A DNA stretch of 64,000 nt from Calonectria ilicicola (Eukaryota; Ascomycota; Sordariomycetes; Hypocreales; Nectriaceae): positions 186,001 to 250,000 of the forward strand of contig CP085836.1 in assembly GCA_020809705.1 (NCBI GenBank), written 5' to 3'. Below are positions 1-10,941 of the stretch, in pieces. The notes beneath the pieces are model-generated. The model made no database searches. It was not told the DNA's origin and saw only the letters and a program-made list of their open reading frames with translations. Position numbers and translations under genes: made by a program. How positions within the stretch are numbered: the first letter of the stretch is position 1; each line of letters begins with the position of its first letter.

Positions 1-2270
1 TGAGTCATAAAAGGGAGGGCGGATTCATTATTCGAGCCATCATTAGAGACAGGGTACGACGGAAATAATTGGGATGAGCGATCCATCTTATGAATGAACA
101 GTGTCTTCGCGAATGTGTGTGTGAGAACGTGTTTGTGAGTGCGTGTGTGCGAGTGGAAGTTTCTGAGTAAAGAAATGGCGTATAAGGGCTGTCTTTAATA
201 CTTAGAAGCGCTCACATCTTAATCCACTTTGCCTAGCTTTATCTAAATTTAGCAATGAGAGCGCTGGCCGCATGTTTAGCCGGCTGAAATGTTGGACCCA
301 GTCAGTGACGTCTTAAGATTTACGTCGAAGTCTTCAACCTAACCTAGCCGCAAGGCACCCACCGCTTCACATGGATGATCATGGGATATTTCGGAGGATC
401 CTTCTGACTAGTTATGCAACTAGTGTCGTAAAATGAATCAATATTGACCATATGACCAATAATATAGAAACAAATTGATAAACCAGGGGCAAAGCCTCAA
501 ATAGCCGAGACCATTCTCTCACACTGATCACTCCTTTTTTGTGATAAGGGGGCCGCATATGATGCAGCCATTGTAGTGGCTGTGTAATATAACATGCCAA
601 TCTTCGGTGATGATTGGTTACAAACTTGGTTCGTTGGTGATGGTGATCACTCTCACCGTCACATGGCTTCATCTGAGCCTCGTCCCGGACTCGTAGGCCG
701 GTCCATGGAGCCCAGCTAGGAGGCCATGTGATTGTTTTGAGGTCCGGAATATGGCCTGTGGCACTCTGTATGTCCCCTCTTACTCGCGGAAACTTGGTCT
801 GAGTGGTTATCTCAACATCGAAGCGCCTCTCATCTGCACAGTTCAGGTCTTTCGAGTCTGCCTAGCAGGAATGGTTACATTAAGGGCCGACTGGAACCGG
901 TAGAGATGATCCAACAAAAGATTAGAGCCAACAGTTTTCATTACGTTTGCCCCTGATTGCCCCCACGGGCTGGACAAATATATAATGAACCACCTCTCTG
1001 ATTTATGTTGATAAAATTCTAAATTTCCCCACTCCAATGTCCCAATCAGCTTATAAAAGTGATTTCCTCCGCCGATTTTTTGCTCTGTGCAGCGTGCCAC
1101 GCGCAACTCAAAACCAGCAAACCAGGGCTCCTCCCTTTGAAAAGCGGAAAGGTATGGACTGGTAATGATTTCCGGGGAATTAATGATTAACAATATAACG
1201 GTTTCATTGTAGAGAATGCCAATCGGACCCCATGATAATGCAACACATCTAGGGTTGATACGCGACGGGTAGTCAGGTGAGGAGGGGTAGTCACATCAGG
1301 GCCCTGCGGGCCCTTTCAACCTAGCTTCTTCATCCATCATCACACATCAATACAATCCATTTCCCTGCTTGCAGCAGCTTTCCGGCCCTTCGTGCCTTCC
1401 AAGGCCTCTGGCCTCTGGCCATCGCCTCTTTGATCGTATCAAGGGTATTTGTCTGTTTTGTGCACAACAAACGGAGTGGTTGCAGCTCGTGCCTCTTAGT
1501 CTTACTCCATGTGGTTACAATGACATCGATGCCATAGGATATGACTACTAACATTCGTACAGGTCATGCATTGTGCGACTCCTGCCTTACCCGGGTCAAT
1601 AGATATGTGGCTATTGGTACTTCGATTGTTGTGGCGAGTGTCTCCTCAACCATATCACATATTGTATCAAAGGATAACTACGGCTCCTGATGCATTGAAA
1701 TGGATGCTCTTGATTTCTCACTGTAGAAGGGATCTAGCTAGGTCTCTTATAGCTGCAGCTAGTAGCTTCAGCCTAGGACTTCCTATCTAAGGTTGAAGTT
1801 ATTCGTAGCTTAACAGTCTTAGCTACCATTATCTGATATGGCCAGCAGCAACCTCTAACTATGTCTATGACGGTTAGATAGGCCAGTAACCGTTATTGAT
1901 GGTATTTGTATATGATTTCGGGCTATGTGCAGCCTGGGACCGGTCTATTTGATCTTGCTGTTACTATATTGTTCGGTTTAGGTTATGGAGGCTATCTACG
2001 GTGTGTGATATACCCCCCCCAGTTATGAGGACTTGAAAGGAAGGAAATAACGAGGAACTATGTTACTAAGAGGTATTAATAGGAGTGAAAGAGAACGCCT
2101 AGGTTGAACAGGCTAGGTCATTATGACCGGTGTGTTATGCCTAACTAAGCAAGCTGTTGCGACTAGAGCCAGTCGAGTGTTGTGACCGACTATGCTGCTG
2201 TTGATGAAGACTGCTGTTGCCGGTCTTGTTGGATGACTTGTTGGTCGGGGCCCTAGTCCTCGAGGGCTTG
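1..2270. other. Intergenic / decayed repeat flank, no supported gene
   Basis: No open frame here has recognisable domains or a consistent intron model. Positions 1299-1315 form a small perfect GC palindrome. A run of eight C near 2014, read on the minus strand, is a purine tract lying just beyond the end of the Copia pol remnant. It could be the polypurine tract with 3' LTR sequence to its left, but I could not pair it with a second LTR. A minus-strand frame at 843-1193 contains a W/Y-rich stretch that is too short to assign. Confidence 0.4.
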
Positions 2271-2279
2271 TTGTGCCCG

Positions 2280-4250
2280 GACAAGATGCTCAACATCAAC
2301 TAGGCCTAGCTGGCTGATAAAGGTGTTGAACTGTTGTGCTGGCAGCAGCTTGGTGAGGCCGTCAGCTATCATCTTGACCGTCGGGGTATATTTGACTTCG
2401 AAAGACCTGGCTAGGAAGGTCTGCTGGGCCTAGCAGCTATGGATGTTAATATGCTTGAGGGCGGTCTTGATCTATGGTGCCTATAGGGTCATAAGCCGGA
2501 TCGTCTATTCGTTATCGTATTCAATAACTAGTTTTCCTTCTATTTGAAGGTCTAGTTTTTGGAACAGTCGTTGGGTTGCTATGGTCTCTTTAGCTGTGTG
2601 TGTGAAGGCAAGCAGCTCGGTCTCTGTTAATGAGGTTGTCATGGTGTCTTGTTTCCCGGCCTTCCAGCTGACCGGGCCGACGAACAAGCAGATGATCGAT
2701 CCATGTGATGACCGCCGGGTCTCCGGGTCGTCTGCGAAGGCGGCGTCGGCTGCAATGCGGTATCCGGTTCTTCGGCTGCTGTTGTGGTCACGGCGGCTGT
2801 GACGACTGTGTCCTTGGAAGCCGGGCTCTGGCTGTTGCCCTGACCGTCGGTCTGGGGCCCGGGCGGCTTGCCGCTGTATTGGATAGCAAGGAACCGGGTT
2901 CGGTAGAGATAACAGATCAGCCAGTCGGCTAGATCCTGATGTTGGGTTGAGTGATTGGTCAGGAAGGATGACAGCTTTGAGGCTATGATTACGACCTCCG
3001 GCCGGGTCATGACGACGGCGCAGTTGATGGATCCGACCTTCTGTTGATACAGATGAACCTGTCCCCGTGTGACCTGCCCTAGGTTGCGGGGAGGCACGGC
3101 TGTTGGAAGCCGGCTGCCTTTGCTAGATACTGCCCGCTCTAGCAGGCCGAACCGGGTTGTGATGTCCTCGATGTAAGAGTCCTGACACAACCACAGCTTG
3201 CGGTTAGGTCGGTCCCTTAGGACCCGGATCCCGCCGGTGGAAGTGGCCTGCCCGGCCTTGAAGGAAGCTACTGTAGAAGGCGGCGAGGTTGTTCAGTCGG
3301 GATGACCGCCGTGGCTGCTGTTGATCCGGTTGCTACCGCAATTGACAGCGGTCGTATTGGCTAGACTCTTAGCCGCCATCTTCATCTCACGTTCCTTGCA
3401 GCTACCTCCGTTGTTGCTGTTGACGGCGGCGGCGGGCCTGACGTGACTATCCTATCTGTTCCGGCTATGGCTCTTACTCCAGCTCTAGCTGCAGCCCCGG
3501 CTACTATTGGTCAAGTTCGTCGGCAACCGCTGCTCACGGCGGCGTCAGCAGGCCATTTAAGTGTTAATGAGAGGGGCCGGCTACCGGGCTGCTAGATTGA
3601 CCGTCTGACTGATCATCTGATTGACTGGTCTTCCAGCCGGTGGCCCAGGGCATCAGGTAGTGTTGTTCGGCTAGGTTAGGGAGGTTAAAGAGGGCGTTGT
3701 TGTCACTGCTGTGACTATCATCTGTTACGACCTCGATCGTTAACCCGATTCCCTCTTCGTCAGAGGCCCCAGCTGCTGGGTTGTGAGTGTGTTCTATGAC
3801 TTGGATCCCTAGTGCGGTTATCTCTTCAGCTAGCTGACGGTCTGCGAGCTGTTAGTCTATTGGGGTCTGCACGGGTTCACAGTCCTTGTCTTCGTCGGTC
3901 AGTACGGCTGCTACCTCTGACTCTGACTCTGACCCCGACTCAAGGTCCTCGAACCGGTCCCTTATCAGTCTGATGACCTAGATCGGTTCCAGGTCGGGTT
4001 GATCCTTTGGGTCATAGAATAGCTGTTCATTAAAGGTCACATCTTGACCCTACGGACCTTTGAGGCCTCTGGGACCCAGATCCTGAAAATATCGCTGAAG
4101 TCATATCCAACAACTTCGGCGTGGGCCATTGTCTTTAACTTCCTAGGATTTCCTCTTGTTAGGGCTGCCTCGGTCAAGGAGGAAGATGACCTAATCCCTG
4201 TGGCCTTGTCGATAAGATCGCTTTGTGCAAACCTAACCCAGGTCAAGGCA
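2280..4250 (-). mobile_element. Ty1/Copia retrotransposon remnant (pol fragment, RT core deleted)
   Basis: Minus-strand frames read in Copia pol order. A post-integrase segment (4246 to ~4035, with IFRIWVPEASKV then R and a V/M) leads into an acidic D/E/S-rich linker with several stops. Next comes the C-terminal RT thumb region (~3190-2880: YIEDITTRFGL, YQQKVGSI, TRPEV, LADWLICYLYRT). The RNase H end follows (~2690-2500: GPVSWKAGKQDTMTTSLTETE), then a tail at ~2390-2300 (IADGLTKLLP, SQLGLVDV) typical of Copia C-termini. The catalytic RT core with the YVDD box is absent between ~3560 and 3230, so this is an internally deleted copy. Many stops are TAG, compatible with C-to-T decay of CAG. LTRs were not identified. 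Family assignment is firm; boundaries are approximate. Confidence 0.8.
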
Positions 4251-4611
4251 GCTATATAAGGAGATCAGATTTGTAAATGATGGAATTCCGGCATTTGACT
4301 TCAACTGGCAGAAAACTTCGCCGGCAGCCTTCCACTCCAGTCGGTAAACCCCCATAACCCTGGCACCAGCCACAACCTAGGAATTATTTCTTTAACTTAA
4401 CTTAGCCTTGGTAGGTTATTATAATGGGAGATATTTTAAAAACCACCTCTCAAAATATATAAGGTCTAAATAGAAACCTGAACAAGGTTGGATTTGGACA
4501 AAGGGGGTTCGGTAAGCTAAGCTAAGCCTTAAAGGGAGGGAAGTCAGGTTGTGTACCCCATAGCGTTATTCTCACACAAAAATGTGACGCCACACAGTGT
4601 GCGGTATTATT

Positions 4612-5042
4612 GTAAGGATCCGCACTTCCTAATGCGTCCGTTAGCCTATCAGGCCAAAAGATAAATCAATAATCACAACTAGGATTTGCCGCGCTCCGCG
4701 CAGTTTGATCTAATACGAAATAGCTAACTGTCCACATAGAAGTTACGCGATGTTAGGCTAGCCCAACTATTGATATGTGGGTGAGAGAGAGTCACGTGAC
4801 ATTGGGCCAGGAGGGAAGTAAGTAATATAGTTCTGATAGTTCTGATTTGATCTGATGCTCGTGATTACCGGTACGGATAACAGCCGCTAAGAGACCTGTA
4901 CAGTGAACCAAGTGTTACGGCTTGGTTCACCGTACATCTCTTAGCAGCTGTTATCCGCACCCGCGATTGCGAGCATCGCGATTATGGACTTATCTTTTGG
5001 CCTAACCGGCTAACGGACGTAACGGGAAGTGCGGATCCTAAC
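4612..5042. repeat. Foldback (palindromic MITE-like) element
   Basis: Positions 4612-4678 and 4978-5042 are inverted copies (GGATCCGCACTT, GTCCGTTAGCC and GGCCAAAAGATAA in the left arm; complements in the right). A second pair of arms flanks a centre near 4918 (CGGATAACAGC, CTAAGAGA, GTGAACCAAG and complements). Once the 177-bp insert at 4679-4855 is removed, the two halves align as one continuous imperfect palindrome of about 250 bp without gaps at the junction. There is no coding capacity. This fits a foldback or MITE-type DNA element; the parent transposon cannot be named, and no clear target duplication was seen. Confidence 0.75.
4679..4855 (-). mobile_element. 177-bp non-autonomous Helitron-like insertion
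   Basis: Read on the minus strand, the segment begins TCAGATC and ends with a GC-rich hairpin (GCGCGGAGCGCGGC) about ten bases before a terminal CTAG. This is the canonical Helitron layout: 5' TC, 3' hairpin plus CTRR. It sits exactly between A and T of the host sequence with no target duplication. Removing it restores the surrounding palindrome in perfect register. A resident autonomous-type Helitron lies at 52.5-59.6 kb; its outer ends carry a similar GCGCGAAGCGCGG hairpin and a TCAGATCATCAG start. Confidence 0.7.
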
Positions 5043-5059
5043 ACCAAGCCGTAACAATT

Positions 5060-5780
5060 ATGCTGCTTTATGTATTGCAGTTATAGTTAATATACTGCAG
5101 TTCCAATATCGCCTTGGCGATAAGATATATAAAGATAAGATAAGATAAGAGAGGTGACGAGAAAGGAGATACAGATAACAATACTGGGCTACCGTATCAA
5201 TTGCCCACTGCCTTGTAGATTCAAGCATACCAAATATCCACAATGCTAGAATATTGGAGGAACCTAAAATTACCTCTCTCTACGCAGAGGAGATCGGACT
5301 AAATCATGTCATCAAATCGTATGCCTGTCAAGCTCTGAATGTGAGGATGCAACGGCCTCAGGTTTTCGAACTGACAGTGTTATGGCCTAATCCACCGTAT
5401 CCGGCTGTGTGTGAACTGATCGCTCGTACAGAGGCTCTTGGACGCTGTTACGTGCTGCAGTAAATGCCGCAATAGCAGTCAGATTTATTCTAAGCTTTTA
5501 CCTAGTAGAACAACGGTCACATGATCTTAAAGACAGTACAAATTATTTATCTACTCCGGAGAACCGCGGAACAGGTCAAGTTCTCGTTATCGACCAATCT
5601 TTTGCCCTATTGTACAGCGGTCAACAGCACAGCCGTTACAGACAGTATGAGGAGAAAATCTGTGATTAAGCAGGGGGCTCTAGACCCACTAGAAAGTCCA
5701 AATCCATCGAGTCGGCATGGCATATGTAGAGAATATAAAATGTGGGAAAGCCCTCTTAGTCATGATAGCAATGGCCTATA
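5060..5780. other. Intergenic, no supported gene
   Basis: Short open frames occur (the longest about 86 codons), but none shows a domain, codon bias or splice pattern I can support. A GATAAGATA-type short repeat occurs near 5118-5150. Confidence 0.3.
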
Positions 5781-5783
5781 GTA

Positions 5784-6036
5784 GTACCAGTAGGAGATTG
5801 CAATCAATACTAGTAGGCCGTGTTATAGTGGGTGATAATACCAGTATAAAAGCTCGGACTGGTAAGTAGTGAGTGGTCATACCAGTATTAACACGGCGAC
5901 CAGTACAAGAAATAGATTCTTACTAGTATTAATTATATTACTGTTTATAGGTGTCTATTAATACTGGTAACCTTGTGAGTTATTTATGGAGCTTTGTGCT
6001 GTTTGATTTAAATTACTTAATCAGATTACTGGTATT
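5784..6036. repeat. Cluster of ACCAGTA / TACTGGT motifs
   Basis: About nine copies of ACCAGTA, ACTAGTA or their complements lie in about 250 bp (near 5786, 5807, 5838, 5856, 5881, 5901, 5923, 5957 and 6027). Several extend to the partly palindromic TAATACTGGTA. An inverted pair, CCGTGTTA (~5817) and TAACACGG (~5889), brackets four of them. This could be a decayed MITE or a cluster of protein-binding sites. No coding potential is evident. Confidence 0.45.
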
Positions 6037-6583
6037 TAATTTAGAGGAATGCTACTTACACACCAACATTTTGCTATTTGCACACCAAACCGTGATGCCA
6101 GGGTTTAGCCGACATTTGTGGCCTGTGCGACTTATGAACTTCGCGGCCTGGCTATTATTCCGGTTTAGTCTAAGATTGATTTAGCTGTTACAAACTCGAC
6201 TATTTATTAAGATGTTAATCTACCCGTTTCTCTAACCCTAGCTACTACTGACTGAGCTACTAATCCAGCGACCGGTTTTATCTAAATCTAGCTACTATTC
6301 TCCAATCCACACTATGTACTATTAATATCTTCTTAAGAATCTTAATTATGTCGACTTTAGTGTGCAAATAGTATTATTCTTGATTTAAGTATTAAATTTT
6401 ACCCCTCCCCGCAGTTTACTAGCAACAGCGCGCTGTCCCACTTTTCACAGCCACCCTCAACAGTTGACGACCCCGCTGATGCTAAAGTGTTTTAACTATT
6501 TGATTCTTCGCCTCGGCTTAAAATCCTTTTGCCCTATGACCACGGGCTAATTCGACTTTGGTATTGACTCATCTGCCTGCCAG

Positions 6584-8322
6584 TTATTCCATTTGATGGT
6601 GCAATAGGCGGTAGTGTCTCTCTATCATGGCACGGCTGTACACAGTTCGTGTTGCTTTACACTGATGATGAAGACAAATGTATTTGCGATGGTAATGATT
6701 GATATGATTTTTTAAATCTCGTGGAAGATTTAGCTCCTCATCGCAGTAATCACATGGGTATCGGCTTGCCCCTGGATGATTTGAAATCCTGTGTGCAGTT
6801 AAACGCTTCCGAGACCGGAGGACCTCGGTACCTTGTAACCACATTGGTAACTTCGGTTCTTCTTTGGATTGGGTCTTATACTTCCATCCTTATAAATAAA
6901 TACCATTTGGTAGTTATCCAAGACTTTGTGGTCAGGCTCATGAATTCTTTGATGCCGTTCCAATCGATCAAATTTGGAGAATACCTTTTGACAAATATTG
7001 CATTCAAACCGTTCCATATTTTCCGATTGTTGAAGGGAGCTGCTTTCGTCGTTGAGAGAGGCAATGAGTTGAGTTACCATGTTACGATAACTGGCAATGT
7101 ATTCGCATTGACTCTCATGCTGCTTCAAATCTGTTTCCTTGTAATAAACCTCCGGGCACTCCGTGGCACCGCATTTTGACGGGATTTCATGTAGTTTTAA
7201 ATGCAGGGTTAAGTGGTTCTTCACCCCGAAGCTCGTTGGTCAGCACTTGTTACATTTGTATTCTTTATCCCCGGTGTGAATAAGCATGTGATCTGTCAAT
7301 CCAGTCTCATATGAGAACCTTTTCCCACAATTTACCACACTACATTTCCAGGGCATTTCATTTAAATGCCGGTTCATATGACGTACTATATCTTCTTTAG
7401 TAAAAAGAGATCGGTGACATTTCGGGCATTTGATATTAGCGATGCAACCAGAGTTCGAGGATCCAGAGGTTTCTCTGTTTGATCCAATTGGTTGGCGCTG
7501 ATTGTTATCATCAGCTGGCGCATCAGCCGACACTAGTGGTTCACTCTGGGAGGCTGCAATCCCGTTCTCTGTATGAGACATGCCAGCTTCTGTGCAAGTC
7601 GAATCCATGCAGGCGATCGAGCTTGAAAATTCGTTTTCAGGAGCTGTAATCCTATCTTCTTCAGGAGAAAGGATAACCCGCACAAAAGAAGATCGATTTA
7701 TGCAGTTTATTGAGCTTGAAATCTTGTTCTCGGGAGATGTAATCTTATCCTCTGTGTCGAGTATAGCAGCTTTTGTGCCAGTCGAATCTATGCAACCAAT
7801 CGAGCTTGGAATTCCATTCTCTTTAGGAGAAAGGATAACTTGCATAAAGGAAGACCGATTTATGCGGTCTATTGAGCTTGAAATTTTGCTCTTGGGGGCT
7901 TCAATTATGCCTCTTGTCTGAAACATAATAGCTTCTAGAGAAGAAGTTCGATTTGAGTGGACTGAGCCAACTGGCAGGCTAGGAGCAGTCTTTTGAACTA
8001 TGGGCTGAAATCTCTCTTTCTCTGAAATTTCATACACTCTGTCCGATTCAGAATTGCCAGAGCCAAGTTGTGATCGAGGAGACTCTGTAAAATTGGCCCA
8101 GGATAATGAGGTTCTTTGTAGTATCAATGGTGGCTGAAGTACGCGTGAAGAAATGTCGTAAATTTGTGCGTCATGGCGGCCATCACTAACGGAGCCATGA
8201 CCCCCAGAGGCGCAACCCCGGAAGACTAAAGAAGCCATATTATATGGATCGAGATGTTTCTTGCTCGTTCCTTTAGCATTGTAATCGGCGAAAGATCCGT
8301 TCCAATATTCATGGCGAGACAT
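6584..8322 (-). pseudogene. C2H2 zinc-finger protein, damaged (in-frame TGA and a frameshift)
   Basis: The start is ATG at 8322 (MSRHEYWNGSF). The first ~230 residues are Ser/Ile-rich and contain an imperfect ~60-residue tandem duplication (twice SSSI.(R/C)INRSSF..VILSP followed by a DST.T..A motif). From about 7460 rightward on the gene, C2H2 fingers follow: CPKC..H.NRH, CSVVNCGKRF..H.LIH, CNKC.., CGATECPEV, CNICQKVF..H.RIH, and in another frame CDYCDEEL..H.NHYH. A TGA at 7240-7242 interrupts a finger, and the same frame stays open to 6799. The last finger is reached only by a one-base frame change near 6840; no valid intron fits there. A nuclear DNA-binding factor is the family expectation; the target is unknown. 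It belongs to the local set of zinc-finger genes at 16.2, 36 and 42 kb. Confidence 0.6.
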
Positions 8323-9720
8323 GTTGTTGGAAATTGCAGTCAAGATCCTTTTCAAGTTGGTGGCAGTGGTCCGCTTGTTGGCGCAGCTTGTTGGTGAGTG
8401 GTTGAACGCAAATGGAGCAAGAATGCTTCCCGATAAAAAGGTTAATATGCATAGAAAGGTTTTATATTTACTCCAGTCGGCAAAGGAGAATGGTACTTAT
8501 AGCTTACTGAGGGTCGGCTATCATTAGTGCTATGCATAAAACCCTGCTTGCAGGGCAAGTTCATAGCCCAGTGTGATGGATGTCTTCCGGACCCAACCGT
8601 CCCAGCATCAAGGGGCCCATGCGCCTTACATGTAGGTCACAGTGCTTCAGCAGCACAGGTATCTGCATGTACTGTTCGGGCCAGAGATTCGCGCTGACCA
8701 AGCCACAAGGAACTGTTAATTTAATCGTTAGCACTTATCCTACAAATACATCCCAAAAGTGATACGCCAACGAATCAAAATCTCAAGCGCGCATGACGAT
8801 ATGGGTACAACTGGATCGCGGTCGGTTCGGATTGGCTTGGTGGCTCTTTAACGGGATCCCCCTTTGAAGGAAAGGGGAAGGAGAAAAGAGAAAATAAGCC
8901 ATGTATGACGGAGAACATGGTGTGGGCTCCACACTACTTGAACGGAACGACCAACCAAACTGCGATAGGTTTCTTGGCATTCATCCCACTAGTGCCCCCC
9001 CCTCTCTCCCTCGAAAAAGAAAAAAAAAAAACAGAAAGAGCCAGATGCTTATCACTCACGGCAAGGGCCATACTAAAAGAAGCTTGCTCGATATGCAAGC
9101 ATCTTTTCATCAGCTCTTATAAGAGTTTCAAATAATGGATTTCTGTCCCTGCACACAATTTATTTTAACAAGCAATCTCATCCTCCACTTCTCAGACACT
9201 ACCCCATTCTAAGCGCCTGGCTCGGACACTCCATTGCATTAGCGGCCCATCCTGCAACCCCGCTTGTTTTGACCATCCCTCGACTGCCTTGGTGCTTGTG
9301 GGGCACACTTGCTTCCACAAATAGCCCCAAACTAGCTAGTTGTCATGATAACAAAGGTCCCAAAGGTGTAATACTCCTTGTCTGTTATTTTGTGTACACA
9401 TATTAACGCTCAATCATGCACCAAATAAACCATAGGCCCACAACTGGGCGGTTAGAGGTTCTCTCCAATATCTAATTCTTATATACCAAATAAGCAAGTG
9501 GGTAAATGAGAGACTGCTACAGATATTGAAGGAAAAGGAATATTGTCACAAGATAATGAAGTATATGTAAAATAACTAAGATATCTTGTGGAGCTATGAA
9601 ATACTTAGCAAAACAATTAAACCAGAATCTTTCGTAATAAATGCAACACTTTGGTGGATAGCATCTAATAACCCTTCCGGGGATTATTATTAACTTGGCG
9701 CTACCATAAAGCTGCCAAAA
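8323..9720. other. Intergenic region holding one dispersed motif copy
   Basis: This is the space upstream of the zinc-finger gene and downstream of the Est1-like locus. It contains a copy of the dispersed GCGAAAG/TCTTGGCA motif at 8955 and a poly-A run at 9019-9031. No supported gene. Confidence 0.4.
8955..8998 (+). repeat. Dispersed intergenic motif, copy 1
   Basis: CCAAAC, then GCGATAG, then TCTTGGCATTCA, then CCCACTAGTGCC: a slightly diverged copy of the motif shared with 13.1, 13.6 and 39.7 kb. It lies 633 bp upstream of the minus-strand zinc-finger gene start at 8322. Confidence 0.6.
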
Positions 9721-10941
9721 TCAGTGTGAATCTAAGTGCAGCGGATTGCGGATGTTTTCCCATTGCTCAATATGAGACTCTCCCCATATTTGCTCCTCTT
9801 GTTCCAGGACTATATTGACTAATTTCTGAAAGTCCTGGCTTGAAATATTTAGCTCTGATCCATCCTTGTCTAAAAGGTATCTCCACGACGAGCAATCGTA
9901 TTTATTCCAGCTCGCCCACAGAGCAATGTATTCAACCCCCACTTTCAGGAGTGAATACACCGCAAGTCTGCCATTAAACCTCACATCCCAGTCATCATCC
10001 CATGTCTGAACGACTTGACTAACATGAAGAAGGGCACGACCGTAATAAAGCCAGCGTAAGGGTAATCCGCTTCTTTCTTGAATTTGGGCAGCGCCCAGCA
10101 GAGCTAAGATATGCCTGCCAGCACGGGAACAGGACCAGATCGGAACCTGGCTCCCGGTATCTTCCGTCAACTGAAGGCATAATTCCTGTGCCACCAGAAT
10201 ACAGGCAACCAAACGTTTTCTATGACCCAAGCATGTTGAGGTGGCCGACTCGACATATGCATCAATGATAGGTTTAAGAATGGCTGTAGGAGAAGTATCA
10301 GTGTCTCTCAGCTGAAGACACTGTCCTGCTATACGCACTGCAGCTATCTCGCTTGCAATCAAGCCCAGATCTTCTTTGTGACCTAGACTGGCAAGTGTAA
10401 CCTGATATAAGCTCTGTGCGTTGGCAAGATTCTCGAGAATAAGAGGCCCTTTATCTGGAAGGGAATTGGGGAAAGTCGTGATGAGCCACTCATGCAAAAC
10501 ACAGGACGTTTCGGAATTCAGCGCATCCTTTCCCAGAAGATCGAGTGCAGTATTCGCAATCCCTTCTGCCATCAAGATAGTTTTGAGCTCTTTAGCTAAT
10601 CCCATTTTTCTTTGCTCTGACGTGAGATTCGACCGTGCAGACATATGAAGTCCCCATTCTAGTTGCCTAAGACGAGCCTTTAGCTGGGGTTCAAGAAGGC
10701 GGCTGTCTGTCCAATCATAAACAAGAGGAAAAAGCTGAATGCCGAGCTGGTTCTCTTTGTCGAGGTTTTGAGCGGCGTCGACAATAATATCTTCATAATT
10801 CGGTGGAATATTAGCCAAAAACTCTTGAAAAGAGTTTTGCTCTATTCCTTCGAACTCCGAACCAAGATAATCCATAGCTTTGATCAATAAGTCCTGCTTT
10901 TCTTCTGCTGATAGAGCCGCCAACCCTGGAGAGATATCACT
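9721..10941 (-). CDS. 400-codon open frame in frame with and just after the Est1-like gene
   Basis: This frame follows the TAG at 10942-10944 directly, in the same reading frame and without a nearby ATG; the first internal Met is near 10875. The ~400 residues are helix-rich, with Leu/Ala-rich repeats (ALDLLGKDAL, LVACILVAQELCLQL, HILALLGAAQI) and several Trp pairs (WDDDWDV, LWASWNKY). I recognise no domain. It may be a C-terminal extension of the Est1-like protein cut off by a CAG-to-TAG change, or a separate gene whose first exon I cannot place. The frame is long and clean, so it was recently coding. Confidence 0.5.
   Translation of the reverse strand, partial: SDISPGLAALSAEEKQDLLIKAMDYLGSEFEGIEQNSFQEFLANIPPNYEDIIVDAAQNLDKENQLGIQLFPLVYDWTDSRLLEPQLKARLRQLEWGLHMSARSNLTSEQRKMGLAKELKTILMAEGIANTALDLLGKDALNSETSCVLHEWLITTFPNSLPDKGPLILENLANAQSLYQVTLASLGHKEDLGLIASEIAAVRIAGQCLQLRDTDTSPTAILKPIIDAYVESATSTCLGHRKRLVACILVAQELCLQLTEDTGSQVPIWSCSRAGRHILALLGAAQIQERSGLPLRWLYYGRALLHVSQVVQTWDDDWDVRFNGRLAVYSLLKVGVEYIALWASWNKYDCSSWRYLLDKDGSELNISSQDFQKLVNIVLEQEEQIWGESHIEQWENIRNPLHLDSH

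Noticed and set aside
843..1193. 116-codon minus-strand frame with a W/Y-rich segment
   Set aside because: Slight resemblance to the W/Y modules of the 42-kb gene, but too short and without flanking fingers or splice sites; not reported as a gene.
1369..1790. Short plus-strand frames near 1.4-1.8 kb
   Set aside because: No domain, overlapping opposite-strand frames and a TAG-rich repeat-like context.
6721..7179. 152-codon plus-strand frame over the 7-kb zinc-finger gene
   Set aside because: A shadow of the minus-strand zinc-finger frame; hydrophobic appearance is the complement of charged codons.
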